DNA of 64,000 nt from Roseivirga seohaensis (GCF_001592945.1 NZ_LRPB01000023.1:744001-808000); one strand, 5' to 3'; shown: positions 16,397 through 26,101, counted from the stretch's first letter. A program made the numbers and translations. Notes: generated by a model from the sequence alone, not told the origin.

Positions 16397-17785
16397 TTAG
16401 TCGTTCAGTTCAGCAAAATTTTTGAAGAACAATGGAATGGTTTCAATTCCTTTAAAGTAATTGAAAACCCCATAGTGTTCGTTTGGAGAATGAATGGCAT
16501 CTGAATCAAGGCCAAAACCCATTAATACAGTTTTTAAACCCAGGGTTTGTTCAAAAAGTGCCACAATAGGAATACTTCCTCCACCTCTAAACGGCACAGG
16601 TACCTTTCCGAAAGTAGTTTCCATAGCCTTGGCCGCAGCAATATAAGCTGGAGAATCCGTAGGCGTAACTGCAGGCTTACCTCCGTGGTGTGGAATTACT
16701 TTTACCTTTACCGATGGAGGAGCTATTGATGTAAAATGATCTTGGAAAAGCTTTGTGATTTTATCAGGGTCTTGGTTTGGTACTAAGCGCATTGAAATTT
16801 TTGCATAGGCTTTAGAGGCAATTACAGTTTTAGCACCTTCGCCAATGTAACCACCCCAAATTCCGTTCACGTCTAAAGTTGGTCGAATAGAAGAACGCTC
16901 CATAGAGGTATAACCTGCTTCGCCTTCGGTAGCGCTTAGGCCGATTGATTTTTTGTATTCTTCTTCATCAAAAGGAGCAAGGGCCATAGCTGCCCTTTCA
17001 TCAGCAGAAAGCTCAATTACATCGGCATAGAAGCCCGGGATGTTAATTTTCTTGTTTTCGTCTTTTAACGAAGCAATCATTTCGGCCAATACGTTGATTG
17101 GGTTTGGCACTGCTCCACCGTATAAACCTGAGTGTAAATCTCTATTTGGGCCAGTAACTTCTACCTGTACATAACTCAAACCTCTTAAACCAACCGTAAT
17201 AGAAGGCACATCGTTGGCAATAATTCCAGTATCGGATACTAATACAATATCGGCTGCCAATTTTTCTTTATTCTCTTCAAGGAAAATCCCTAAATGGTCA
17301 GAACCAACTTCTTCTTCTCCTTCTATTAAGAATTTTATGTTACAAGCAAGGTTATCAGTTTTCATCATGGCTTCAAACGCCTTGATATGCATGTAAACTT
17401 GGCCTTTGTCGTCACAAGCACCGCGAGCAAAAATGGCTCCTTCAGGGTGAATTTCTGTGGTTTTAATTACGGGTTCGAAGGGAGGTGAATCCCAAAGCTC
17501 GTAAGGGTCGGCTGGTTGAACATCGTAATGACCGTAAACCAAAACGGTAGGCAATTTGGCATCAATAATTTTTTCTCCGTAAACAATCGGGTGGCCACCA
17601 GTTGGGCAAATTTCCACAATGTCGGCACCGGCTTCTAGTAATTTTCCGTGTATAAATTCAGCCGCTTTTAGTACATCTCCTTTAAACTTACTGTCGGCAC
17701 TTACCGAGGGAATTCTGAGTAAATCGAGAAGTTCGTTTAAGAAACGGTCTTTATTGTTTTCTATGTAATCGTTGATGTTTGCCAT
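16397..17785 (-). CDS. M20 family dipeptidase
   Basis: 462 residues without a signal peptide, so cytoplasmic. Metal-site motifs are clear: YGHYDVQPAD (first His, about 85), the catalytic-metal segment GACDDKGQ, the general base in EGEEEVGS, and a lid-domain HSGLYGG. This is the CNDP-like/M20A-F dipeptidase branch, which releases amino acids from small peptides using two zinc ions. The next gene, dsbD, is separated by a strong terminator, so this gene is probably monocistronic. Confidence 0.9.
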   Translation of the reverse strand: MANINDYIENNKDRFLNELLDLLRIPSVSADSKFKGDVLKAAEFIHGKLLEAGADIVEICPTGGHPIVYGEKIIDAKLPTVLVYGHYDVQPADPYELWDSPPFEPVIKTTEIHPEGAIFARGACDDKGQVYMHIKAFEAMMKTDNLACNIKFLIEGEEEVGSDHLGIFLEENKEKLAADIVLVSDTGIIANDVPSITVGLRGLSYVQVEVTGPNRDLHSGLYGGAVPNPINVLAEMIASLKDENKKINIPGFYADVIELSADERAAMALAPFDEEEYKKSIGLSATEGEAGYTSMERSSIRPTLDVNGIWGGYIGEGAKTVIASKAYAKISMRLVPNQDPDKITKLFQDHFTSIAPPSVKVKVIPHHGGKPAVTPTDSPAYIAAAKAMETTFGKVPVPFRGGGSIPIVALFEQTLGLKTVLMGFGLDSDAIHSPNEHYGVFNYFKGIETIPLFFKNFAELND

Positions 17786-17859
17786 GTCTTTTAATTTATG
17801 ACTCGAAGATAATTGATTTGTAATGAAACGCCCATGGAGATGATGGGTTTTGGGAAGCT

Positions 17860-20800
17860 CTAAAATCCATCGCCTTCAACCACTTCTTTCTTTTTGAGTG
17901 ATTGATTTGAATCGGCCGACATCACTAATTTATAGGGCTCGTCTATGCCGTAAAACAGCTTTCTGTAATTTTTCGACCAAGCGATAACTTCCTCCAAAGA
18001 ATAAGCGAAAACATTGAATTCGCCTACTTTGGGTTTAGATGATTTCCCCTTGGCATCTAAAGGGTTTGCGATAGAGGCATTGAAGGCTTCGTTAGATGAA
18101 AAAGTGCCTAAGCTGAAACCGTCATAGGTGAAATAATACCATGTGCCATCGGTCATTTGAATCAAAACATTTACAATGTCGCCTTCAGGAGTTTTCTTGA
18201 TTTCTACAAAACCATCCAACTCCATATTGATGTCGGTGTTATTGATATTGCTGACACTAATTTTGCCTTCGCTGTAGAAAGTTTTCAGTTGTTTGGACCA
18301 TCTGAGGTCCACATTTGAAATTACTAGGTTTTTCACTAGCTCACCATTTGCAGAAGCACTCACCAATGGTATGGGCACCGACTGATACGATTTATCCCAT
18401 TTTTTGACGGCTTCGTCTCCAATAAATTCTGCGGCTTTGTAAATCAAGTCAGACCTGTCGTCATGAGCTCTTTTGATTCCCAGCTTTTCGCCCATGTCTT
18501 TTAAGTTTTGAGCCATAAGCGGAACACTGTTTACAGGCAAACTGAAATCCATTACCAGCATGGCGTTGATTTTAAAATCGGCCGAATCTAAATTCCCAGA
18601 ACCTTTACCTGCTCCTTGAACCGTTAAGCCTTTACTAAGTGGACTTACAAAGTTTAGCTTTCCTTCAAAAGAAACATCTTGAGTTTCTTCATTATAAGAG
18701 AACATGTTGCCTTTGTAAAAATTAGCAGGGTCGTCTAGTTTGTTAGGGTTTGCAATATTGTATGAACCAGTATTCTGATCGTAGAACAAGTTTCCGCCTT
18801 TTGGAATAAAGAAATCGTCATCGCTTGGGTCGCGTTTTTCAGTGATAAATGACAGATAAATGTCTCCATTATTAAAGTGAAGTCCAGCTGTAAGTGGCTC
18901 TCCAAATTCGGTTCTGGCCTCATCGAAATTGAAAACTACTTCGGCAATGTCATCATTCGATTCATATTCAATCCAAACGTTTCTTTCTTTCAATTTCTGA
19001 AGGTTAAGCTTTACTGAACCTCTCAACTCTAGCGCTTTTCTGAAGGCATACATAAATACAGTGCCTTTGAAAGTAAATCCTGGAGATACGATTACGCCAG
19101 CATCGGCTTTTATTTGTCCACTTGATTTGGTATAAAGGCCACGTACTGGATCTTCTTCAAACCCAAATTTATCGAACTTAATAGCGAAAGTGTCTTGCAC
19201 GGTTACCAATTCATAGGTGCCTTCACCTCTAAAGCGATTGCGTGAAATGATTTCTATTTTGGCATCGTATAATCGGTGGTTTGTATTGGCTGTGTCGAAT
19301 ACAATGATCGCATTTTCCATTACTCCAAGCTCAGAGTTTTCTAGAATCAGTACTTCATTATTTTCGGGAGTAATGAGTGCATCTGCCACAACAATGTATG
19401 GAATACCTTCCACTTTTAACTCTTGTTTTTCAATATCGTAATTGGCGTTTGTTCCCATAAACACCAGTGAATCCATGCTCTTTTTGGTTGAATAGAAAAA
19501 CGACTTTTCCAACGCAACAGTGTCTGGTTTGGTCATGGTAATCATGTTATTCGCTATGTCCCATTCGGCTGTTGGAATAGAGGTTTTGTATTGTGCGAAA
19601 GGGAAGGCCAAAGCTGCGTTACCCTGTACTTCGGGCTGAATGATGGCTCTGTTATTTGCTAAATCGTAATTCACACGTACATCGGCAGAACTCAATATTG
19701 GTTTTTGAGGGTTTCCAGAATCCAACTCAAAGTCTGAATTTCTAGATTCAAATGAGGTTTCTTCTAAAGTGTAATTTTCTGAATTAGTTTTAGAGCCCTG
19801 CATTTTCATTTCTCCTTTACCAAACAACCCCTTTGTAGATAGCGTAAGCATACCGCTAAATGCACCAAGGCTGTCATACATTTTAAATGGGGCTTCCAAG
19901 TTTCTTAGATTCATGCTGTCCTTTTTGGCCAGCCAGTTTACTTCATATCGGGCTAATTTTACCGCAGGATAGGAAACACCATCTAATGTGCCTGACAAAA
20001 TTTGACCTTCAATTCCCTTTTTCGAATACATGGAATCCAGGTAAAAAGTAACCGATTCGGTATTGAAATTACCTGTTAGAAAATCGATTGCCCCCGGTGA
20101 CTGAAGGCCTGCTTGATCCATTTTTATTTCGCCATAAAGCTTGCCTGTAGTGCCATAAAGGCTATAACCAGAATCTGGAATGGTGTGAATAAAACCAAAC
20201 GATTTATCGGGCATGGCCCTAAGGCTTTCTTTGAATTCAGGGAAAATTCCGTTGGAATAGAAAGTTCCTTCAAAAGCATAAGCCGAAGGGTCGGCTTTAG
20301 AGGCACTATCAAGTTGAAAAGGCGGTACATCAAAGTAAATAGTGCTGTCATAAGCTCCGCCTAAAACGCCATTTTTATCGAACATTACGCTGGCGCTTTC
20401 ATTTGAGGTGAAAATAGGGTACTCAGGTTTCGAAATTCTTGCCGACTTGTTATTTGGGTCGTTAATATTCAAAACTCCTGAGGTATTTACCAACTGGTTA
20501 TTCAGGGCTTCTTTTCTGCCTTCTTCTAGTTCTACTTGTAGCTTAATCGAATCAATTTGAGGTAGTTCTACCAAGAAGTTGTTATAATCGAATTTGAATT
20601 TCTGGCCATTGAACTGGAAGTTACCCGCTTCTAGTGCACCATCAAATTCTATTGTTCTGTTATTCGAAATTTTCACTACTCCGTTGGTGGGAGTAATCAT
20701 TACATCGAGCGAATCGCTCACATAAAACTTTTCCACTCCTCTAACCGTCAGGGTATCATTTACCAAATTGATAGTGGCATTGGGTGAAGAACTGATTACC

Positions 20801-22569
20801 GAAGGAATTACTAAGTCGTCAAAATCAGATTCATCTCGGCCAGAATCGTAATAATGTAGCCCTTTTGGGGTAATAATTACCTTGCCAGTGTATTCGTTGT
20901 AGAGCACCAATCCTTTCGACATTAAGTCGATCATGCTTCTTTTTAAAATTCCGAGGCTAATTTTTCGGTCTTCTGACAGCTCAGAAATGTAGAACTCATT
21001 TTTAGGGTCATATTTTTGGGCCTGTCGTACCGAAAGAATTAAGGGGTTAAAATCATACAATTGCGAAAGGCTGTAAAACCTTGAAGAACTGAAGAAGTTC
21101 TTCGATTCCACAATGAGTGGAACTTCACTTCGGGCTGAACCAATGGTAAGGTGTAAGGAATCAGATTTTAAGTCCCACATCAGTCTGTCACCTGTAAGGT
21201 CCACACCATAATAGGAAGAGCTAAAAGGAGTGCTTCCAAAATCGCCTTTATTTGGTTCAAGATTTAGGTGGTAATTTCCATAGTTATAAACCATCTCTAC
21301 GCTCGGGTTATAGATTGAGTCTGTACTATGGTAAATCGTTACTTTAGCCACGGTAGAACTCACCATGGAGTCTGCTTTATTGAAAACAAAGTTGGGCGCC
21401 TCTGCCCTAAATTTTAATTCCCCGTTCAGAAAGCCTTCTACCCTTGAAAGTTCGTTGAAGGCAGATTTACTGTAAAAATCTCTTCCTTCATAACTTACCC
21501 CACCTCGATACGTCAGGTCGCTAGTGCCTAAATCGTTTATGGGTGCGTCAGCAAAATCTGATACGAACTTAGGGTAGGAGTCTACAGTGCTTCGCTGCGG
21601 TGCAAGCGTGATTTCCACAGCGCCCACTACGGGTTGATCTAATTTGCCTTCGTAATGAAAATAGGCTTCGTCAAATTTAATGTCGGTTTGGGTTACAGAG
21701 AAAAAGTAATTGCGCAGCTTGGCATAAGTGGTTTCTGCTGGTAACCCTACATTCGTCCAGTCAATGGCTCCATCTTGGCCAGTGAATTCGAGTGTTTCGA
21801 AAGAGAAATTCCCTTGTGTGTTTCGGAGATATATTGTGTCTAAACGATTTACAAAGGCTAGATCTAGTTTTTTAAACTCAATTACTGGACCCATTTGGGT
21901 GGGCATGGCTGGCAAAGGGGCTTCTACTTGTGGCTCGTTAGTGATAATGTCCTCTTCACTGGAAATTAAGCCCTGCTGCTTCATGAGTAAAAGCTCAATG
22001 GCATCGGGACCTTTTTGGGCCTCGGCTACGAACGGCTCTTCTTCAGAAATGTCTTCACTTCCATTGAATTTCAATGCATAATCTGCATTCTCTACATAAA
22101 TGCCATAACTACGGTCTTTAAAAAGCGCCATGTCGCCTAAAAAGAAGGCGGCATATTGGTGAAACTGGTCAATGATTTTCTTATCGTAGTTTTCCGAAAC
22201 TTTCAGGCAAGCCTTCACTAAATCGTCTAGTTGAGTTTGACTGAAGTTTCGTTTTTCTTTGGCCAGAATCAATATGTTAAAGATCGCTTTGAAATCGAAG
22301 CGGGGCCTAAAACCCTTTTTTTCCATGTTCAATAGGGCCTGACCTAACTGGTTTTTTTGGGTTTGGGTAAAGATATTCCCTTGCCAAGCTTCTATAAAAG
22401 GTTTGTAATCTACCCCAAAACTTGCGGGGTTGGGTGTGGTTAAAATTCGGGCAATATCTGGGGTATAAACAATAGAATCCGTTTGAGTTGCTTCTTGCGC
22501 AAAAGTGCTTGGCAGAAACAACAACAGTATCAATAAACTATATATAATCCTTTTGACCAGAAATTGCAT
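17860..22569 (-). CDS. very large secreted protein of unknown function (1569 aa)
   Basis: I do not recognise the family. The start at 22569 (MQFLVKRIIYSLLILLLF) follows GAGGGG at ribosome-binding distance and gives a signal peptide cleaved after TFAQ; an upstream in-frame TTG at 22581 is less likely. A helical N-terminal region of about 200 residues is followed by more than 1200 residues of short alternating beta strands with repeated wording (FEGTFYSNGIFPEF, VEGIPYIVVADA, FEGKLNFVSPLSKG). One helical insert near residue 520 (SLGILKRSMIDLMSKGLVL) looks like a winged-helix fragment. There is no terminal barrel, sorting tail or catalytic motif. The strand pattern recalls AsmA/TamB or LptD-like beta-groove proteins, which would put it in the periplasm; this is inference. 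Confidence 0.75.
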   Translation of the reverse strand: MQFLVKRIIYSLLILLLFLPSTFAQEATQTDSIVYTPDIARILTTPNPASFGVDYKPFIEAWQGNIFTQTQKNQLGQALLNMEKKGFRPRFDFKAIFNILILAKEKRNFSQTQLDDLVKACLKVSENYDKKIIDQFHQYAAFFLGDMALFKDRSYGIYVENADYALKFNGSEDISEEEPFVAEAQKGPDAIELLLMKQQGLISSEEDIITNEPQVEAPLPAMPTQMGPVIEFKKLDLAFVNRLDTIYLRNTQGNFSFETLEFTGQDGAIDWTNVGLPAETTYAKLRNYFFSVTQTDIKFDEAYFHYEGKLDQPVVGAVEITLAPQRSTVDSYPKFVSDFADAPINDLGTSDLTYRGGVSYEGRDFYSKSAFNELSRVEGFLNGELKFRAEAPNFVFNKADSMVSSTVAKVTIYHSTDSIYNPSVEMVYNYGNYHLNLEPNKGDFGSTPFSSSYYGVDLTGDRLMWDLKSDSLHLTIGSARSEVPLIVESKNFFSSSRFYSLSQLYDFNPLILSVRQAQKYDPKNEFYISELSEDRKISLGILKRSMIDLMSKGLVLYNEYTGKVIITPKGLHYYDSGRDESDFDDLVIPSVISSSPNATINLVNDTLTVRGVEKFYVSDSLDVMITPTNGVVKISNNRTIEFDGALEAGNFQFNGQKFKFDYNNFLVELPQIDSIKLQVELEEGRKEALNNQLVNTSGVLNINDPNNKSARISKPEYPIFTSNESASVMFDKNGVLGGAYDSTIYFDVPPFQLDSASKADPSAYAFEGTFYSNGIFPEFKESLRAMPDKSFGFIHTIPDSGYSLYGTTGKLYGEIKMDQAGLQSPGAIDFLTGNFNTESVTFYLDSMYSKKGIEGQILSGTLDGVSYPAVKLARYEVNWLAKKDSMNLRNLEAPFKMYDSLGAFSGMLTLSTKGLFGKGEMKMQGSKTNSENYTLEETSFESRNSDFELDSGNPQKPILSSADVRVNYDLANNRAIIQPEVQGNAALAFPFAQYKTSIPTAEWDIANNMITMTKPDTVALEKSFFYSTKKSMDSLVFMGTNANYDIEKQELKVEGIPYIVVADALITPENNEVLILENSELGVMENAIIVFDTANTNHRLYDAKIEIISRNRFRGEGTYELVTVQDTFAIKFDKFGFEEDPVRGLYTKSSGQIKADAGVIVSPGFTFKGTVFMYAFRKALELRGSVKLNLQKLKERNVWIEYESNDDIAEVVFNFDEARTEFGEPLTAGLHFNNGDIYLSFITEKRDPSDDDFFIPKGGNLFYDQNTGSYNIANPNKLDDPANFYKGNMFSYNEETQDVSFEGKLNFVSPLSKGLTVQGAGKGSGNLDSADFKINAMLVMDFSLPVNSVPLMAQNLKDMGEKLGIKRAHDDRSDLIYKAAEFIGDEAVKKWDKSYQSVPIPLVSASANGELVKNLVISNVDLRWSKQLKTFYSEGKISVSNINNTDINMELDGFVEIKKTPEGDIVNVLIQMTDGTWYYFTYDGFSLGTFSSNEAFNASIANPLDAKGKSSKPKVGEFNVFAYSLEEVIAWSKNYRKLFYGIDEPYKLVMSADSNQSLKKKEVVEGDGF

Positions 22570-22625
22570 ATGACCCCTCAACTGACCTTTAATAACGATA
22601 AAAAGACGAAAATAATACTTAGAAA

Positions 22626-23456
22626 CTACAGTTTCTTTAAAAGTATAGCCGCCCAGTTTTTCCTTTCTGTAGAATTCAATTTTTCAAAACCGTTTGCTGC
22701 GGTACACTCCAGAATATCGGCCTCATCATAGGTATAAAAGCCACTCAAGAATAAATGTCCTCCTGGCTTTGTAAGTTTTGCATAATATTCCATTTCAGCC
22801 AAAAGCACATTTTTATTGATGTTGGCGTAAAGAATATCGAAAGGTTCATCAAAACTTAACTCATCGATGGTGCCCAATAATACATCTTTCGGTACAATAC
22901 CATTCAATGCAAAATTCTCTTTGGCGTTGTCAATGCACCAATCGTCAATGTCGGTGGCGGATACTTCTGAAGCACCCAGTTTCGAAGCCATAATGGCCAA
23001 AATCCCTGTTCCAGCGCCTACATCTAAAACCTTTTTCCCTTGATGGTCCAGCGTCATTTCGAGCGCCAGCATTTGGTGGGTGGTTTCGTGGTGCCCTGTT
23101 CCGAATGACATTTGTGGGTGGATAATTATTTCGTGCTTAAAGCCCGGTTTCGACTCATGAAAAGTAGCACGCACAAAAATATCTGTACCTACTTCAATCG
23201 GATCGTAGTTCTTTTCCCACTCTTCGTTCCAGTTCTGTTTTTCAATTTTTTTCAATTCATACCAAATGCGGGTTTGCTTGCGGTAATTGTTGAAAAGTTG
23301 CTGCAATGCAGGATGGCTAAAAATATCCTCAGCAATATATGCGTCAAAACCCACCTCGGTTTCAACGAAGGTATCAAAGTCCAATTCGCCCATTTCGGCA
23401 ATTAAAATTTCGCCAAAAGGCGGGTCGCAATGGACTTTGATTTCTATGTAATTCAT
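22626..23456 (-). CDS. prmA: ribosomal protein L11 methyltransferase
   Basis: 276 residues from the ATG at 23456 (MNYIEIKVHCDPPFGE); a TTG three codons upstream is less likely. The N-terminal L11-binding domain (about 1-100) is followed by a class I methyltransferase fold with the SAM site DVGAGTGILAIMASKLGA and the PrmA signature SFGTGHHETT. The post-motif ANINKNVLL takes the place of the usual ANI(L/N) loop. PrmA trimethylates L11 in the cytoplasm. It follows tpiA by 9 bp on the same strand, so the two are probably cotranscribed. Confidence 0.93.
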   Translation of the reverse strand: MNYIEIKVHCDPPFGEILIAEMGELDFDTFVETEVGFDAYIAEDIFSHPALQQLFNNYRKQTRIWYELKKIEKQNWNEEWEKNYDPIEVGTDIFVRATFHESKPGFKHEIIIHPQMSFGTGHHETTHQMLALEMTLDHQGKKVLDVGAGTGILAIMASKLGASEVSATDIDDWCIDNAKENFALNGIVPKDVLLGTIDELSFDEPFDILYANINKNVLLAEMEYYAKLTKPGGHLFLSGFYTYDEADILECTAANGFEKLNSTERKNWAAILLKKL

Positions 23457-23465
23457 GGGTTTCAA

Positions 23466-24227
23466 TTAAAATGACTTAGCAATTTCTACAAAGTCTCTGG
23501 CTTTTAAAGATGCTCCGCCAATTAGGCCGCCATCAACATCGGGTTGAGCAAAAAGTTCTTTTGCATTATCTGGCTTGGCGCTTCCTCCGTAAAGAATAGA
23601 GATTTTATCGGCCACTTCTTGCCCAAACTGACCTGCCAAGAAATCGCGTATGGCTTTGTGCATGTCTTGTGCTTGTTGCGATGAAGCAGTTTTTCCTGTT
23701 CCAATCGCCCAAATGGGTTCGTAGGCAATTACAATTTTCTGAATTTCATCTTCTGTAAGATGGAAAAGGCTTTCGGTAAGCTGATTGCAAACGTAGCTCA
23801 CTTCTTTTCCAGATTCTCTGATTTCAAGCGATTCGCCACAGCAGAAAATTGGGTTTAAGCCCATTTCTAAAGCTAAATCCACTCGCTTGGCTAACTGCTC
23901 GTTTGTTTCGTTGTGGTATTCTCTTCTTTCGCTATGGCCAAGAATAACGTATTCTGCCCCTACAGACTTAATCATTTCGGCAGAAATATCACCAGTGTAA
24001 GCTCCAGAAGCATGTTCGCTCATGTTTTGCGCACCTACAAAAACCTTATCGCTTTCTTCGGCATTTTTTGCTATCTGGGCCAGGTGAATAAATGGAGAAC
24101 ACATGATTACGGTTACATCGTCATTCAATTCATCCTTCACAATGTTTACCACTTCAGAAGCCAGTGTAAGGCCTTCGCTGAAGTTTTTATTCATTTTCCA
24201 GTTTCCTGCAACAATCTTTTTTCTCAT
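23466..24227 (-). CDS. tpiA: triosephosphate isomerase
   Basis: 253 residues from the ATG at 24227 (MRKKIVAGNWKMNK), the standard N-terminus; a longer in-frame start at 24263 would cover the promoter. Catalytic residues are present: Lys in GNWKMNK, His in ILGHSERR, and Glu in AYEPIWAIGTG with the flexible loop. The closing LYGGS and GGLIGGASL segments bind the phosphate. The enzyme interconverts DHAP and glyceraldehyde-3-phosphate in glycolysis. It is divergent from recX across 50 bp and lies upstream of prmA. Confidence 0.97.
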   Translation of the reverse strand: MRKKIVAGNWKMNKNFSEGLTLASEVVNIVKDELNDDVTVIMCSPFIHLAQIAKNAEESDKVFVGAQNMSEHASGAYTGDISAEMIKSVGAEYVILGHSERREYHNETNEQLAKRVDLALEMGLNPIFCCGESLEIRESGKEVSYVCNQLTESLFHLTEDEIQKIVIAYEPIWAIGTGKTASSQQAQDMHKAIRDFLAGQFGQEVADKISILYGGSAKPDNAKELFAQPDVDGGLIGGASLKARDFVEIAKSF

Positions 24228-24249
24228 TATCGGTTTGTTGTGTTTTGCC

Positions 24250-24257
24250 CAAAGATA
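24250..24257 (-). promoter_or_regulatory. -7 promoter element (TATCTTTG) for tpiA-prmA
   Basis: TATCTTTG on the minus strand matches TAnnTTTG exactly, with 22 nt to the tpiA ATG. The -33 region would reach into the first codons of recX, and no TTTG is obvious there. Confidence 0.5.
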
Positions 24258-24277
24258 ATTCATTCTAACTTAGTTCG

Positions 24278-24781
24278 ATGGCTTTTCAATACGAAGAACG
24301 CAAACCAAAACGACTGGATCCGAAAGTGGCCAAGCTCAAAGCGGCCGATTTTTGCGCTTATCAGGAGCGTTCGCAGCAAGAGGTGCGCGATAAGCTGTAT
24401 AGCTATGGGCTTCATCATGACGAGGTTGAGGAAATTTTGTCGGACTTAATCACTGATAATTTCATTAATGAAGAGCGTTTTGCAAAGGCCTATGTAGGTG
24501 GAAAGTTTAGAATTAAGGGCTGGGGCAAACGCAAAATTTTGCAAGGGCTGAAGCAGCATCGTATTTCTGATTACTGTATAAAGAAAGGCTTTCAAGAAAT
24601 TGACCCAGATGATTATTACGCTACGCTTATGCGTCATGCAGAGAAAAAATTACCGACCATTAAAGCCGAAAACCAATATACGGTGCGAGGCAAACTAACA
24701 CAGCATTTGGTAATGAAGGGCTTTGAGGGTGATTTGATAAGAGAGGTAATTGAGGAGCTGCTCAATTCAACAGCTCCATAA
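24278..24781 (+). CDS. recX: regulatory protein RecX
   Basis: 167 residues, all helical, with the three RecX repeat units: R-S-QQEVRDKLYSYG near the start, then FINEERFAKAYVGGKFRIKGWG, the most conserved RecX signature, then the C-terminal unit VRGKLTQHLVMKGFEGDLI. RecX binds the RecA filament and limits recombination. recA is not adjacent, which is common in this phylum. It is divergent from tpiA and convergent with the DinB-family gene, with 10 bp between the stops. Confidence 0.9.
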   Translation: MAFQYEERKPKRLDPKVAKLKAADFCAYQERSQQEVRDKLYSYGLHHDEVEEILSDLITDNFINEERFAKAYVGGKFRIKGWGKRKILQGLKQHRISDYCIKKGFQEIDPDDYYATLMRHAEKKLPTIKAENQYTVRGKLTQHLVMKGFEGDLIREVIEELLNSTAP

Positions 24782-24791
24782 TTAATGCCAA

Positions 24792-25286
24792 TCAACCTCT
24801 TTCCCAGAAAAAAGGAGGCTCAATATCTAAAGTGCGCAGGTATACATAACCTTGCCCTCTGTGGTGAATTTCATTATCGATACAGTAAAAAATTAAAGCG
24901 TGATTGGTGCCTTCATATTGGCCAAAAGCTTTTTCTACTTCCTGAAAACGCTCAATTTTAATTTGAGGAAATAACTCATTCAGTTTTTCTGTTGATTCGT
25001 CCCAAAGTTTAAGAAGCTCTGCTTTAGTAGTAGGTTTTTCTTCCGCCTCAGATTCGCCAAAAGTTTTCCATTCTCCAGTAATGATTCCAGCTACGCTCGG
25101 CACAGCCATGTGAATCATTTCAAGTGCTAATTCAGAAAACGGACGCATTCCGCCTACTGAGTAACTAAAAAGTTTGTCTTCTGGAAAAGCTTCAATTACT
25201 CTTCGGGTAAGGCTTCGGTGTCCTTGCCACTGTGTTAACAAGTCGCTTGGGCTAATGACTACTGGTGCTAATGTTTCGTTTTTCAT
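24792..25286 (-). CDS. DinB family protein (putative metal-dependent hydrolase fold)
   Basis: 164 residues in a four-helix DinB/YfiT-type bundle. The characteristic helix starts after SLTRRVIEAFPEDKLF, and the closing motif is NEIHHRGQGYVYLR, where the two His belong to the usual three-His metal site; the first His (EMIHMAV) is also present. The family is diverse (thiol-S-transferases, hydrolases) and the substrate cannot be told. A 206-bp region carrying a dispersed repeat lies upstream. Confidence 0.8.
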   Translation of the reverse strand: MKNETLAPVVISPSDLLTQWQGHRSLTRRVIEAFPEDKLFSYSVGGMRPFSELALEMIHMAVPSVAGIITGEWKTFGESEAEEKPTTKAELLKLWDESTEKLNELFPQIKIERFQEVEKAFGQYEGTNHALIFYCIDNEIHHRGQGYVYLRTLDIEPPFFWERG

Positions 25287-25402
25287 ATCGTGCGATTTAA
25301 GATTATGGAATAAACTTAAAGGGCACTTATGACAACCCTATGTCAGTAGGTTTTTTTGGGGAAAGATTTTTATGGATTTGCCCTTGGCTCATAAATAGGT
25401 AC

Positions 25403-25475
25403 GGTCTGACCTTCGGTACCGACCGAAAAGTCGCATTAGGCACTATTCAAAGGCCGGCACCGAATAGGTCAGATC
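25403..25475. repeat. REPIN-like inverted repeat, copy 1
   Basis: Left arm 25403-25424 (GGTCTGACCTTCGGTACC plus GACC) and right arm 25452-25475 are imperfect inverses: three substitutions and a 2-nt insertion. The spacer is 27 nt. The same element recurs at 56550-56616, with arms of the same sequence but an unrelated spacer, and similarity continues about 25 bp past the right arm (TATCAAT, then CTCAC). This copy lies 17 bp beyond the stop of the AlkB-like gene. Confidence 0.75.
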
Positions 25476-25492
25476 ATGCATATCAATTTGAC

Positions 25493-26101
25493 TTACCTCA
25501 CTATCGTTCTAAAAGTCAAATTCACCCTTGGGGCATTTACTTTTTTGGTGGGAGGCAAACGATGAAGCCAATGGCTTTGGGTAGCATCTTTCATCACTAA
25601 GAGACTGCCGTGTTCTAAGAAAATATCAACCTTCTCTTTGGTTTCTTTGTGCTTAAAAGCGAATTTTCTTTCCGCCCCAAAACTCACCGAGGCAATTGCT
25701 CCATTTTTCTTCAAGTCCTTTTCGCCATCGCTGTGCCAAGCCATTCCTTCTTCGCCTGTGTGGTATAAATTGAGCAAACAAGAGTTGAATTTTTCACCCG
25801 TTTTTCCTTCTACTATAGCTTTTAAGCTTAGAAGTTCAGGTGTCCAAAGCAGGGCTTTTTTGGTGACGTTGGAATAACTGTATTCGTAGGGTTGGTCGGC
25901 ATACCAAGCTACTTTGCGTTTGGTAATGTAATGCTTGCCAAAAATAACGGCTTCATCGTTTCTCCATTCAATTGTATCGTAGAGTTTTCGGAAATAGAAG
26001 TTGGCGTCTTCTTCAGAAACTAATTTTCCATAATAGTTAACCGTACCTTCTTTGGGCAGCCAGTTTTTGGTTTCGTCTATTTCTTCAGGAAAGAGGTTCA
26101 T
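25493..26101 (-). CDS. AlkB-like 2-oxoglutarate/Fe(II) dioxygenase
   Basis: 202 residues. The iron site H-x-D is in AWHSDGEKDL (about 118-120), the distal His and 2-oxoglutarate Arg are in SHWLHRLPPTKK and RVNLTFRTI, and the nucleotide-lid strand LLNLYHTGEEG precedes them. This matches the ALKBH2/3-like bacterial branch, which removes 1-methyladenine and 3-methylcytosine by oxidation. A DinB-family gene and recX lie nearby, but no shared operon is evident because a repeat and 206 bp separate them. Confidence 0.9.
   Translation of the reverse strand: MNLFPEEIDETKNWLPKEGTVNYYGKLVSEEDANFYFRKLYDTIEWRNDEAVIFGKHYITKRKVAWYADQPYEYSYSNVTKKALLWTPELLSLKAIVEGKTGEKFNSCLLNLYHTGEEGMAWHSDGEKDLKKNGAIASVSFGAERKFAFKHKETKEKVDIFLEHGSLLVMKDATQSHWLHRLPPTKKVNAPRVNLTFRTIVR

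Noticed and set aside
23913-24449. 178-codon plus-strand frame across tpiA and the start of recX
   Set aside because: It lies antisense to tpiA and out of frame with recX; both of those have clear catalytic or family motifs.
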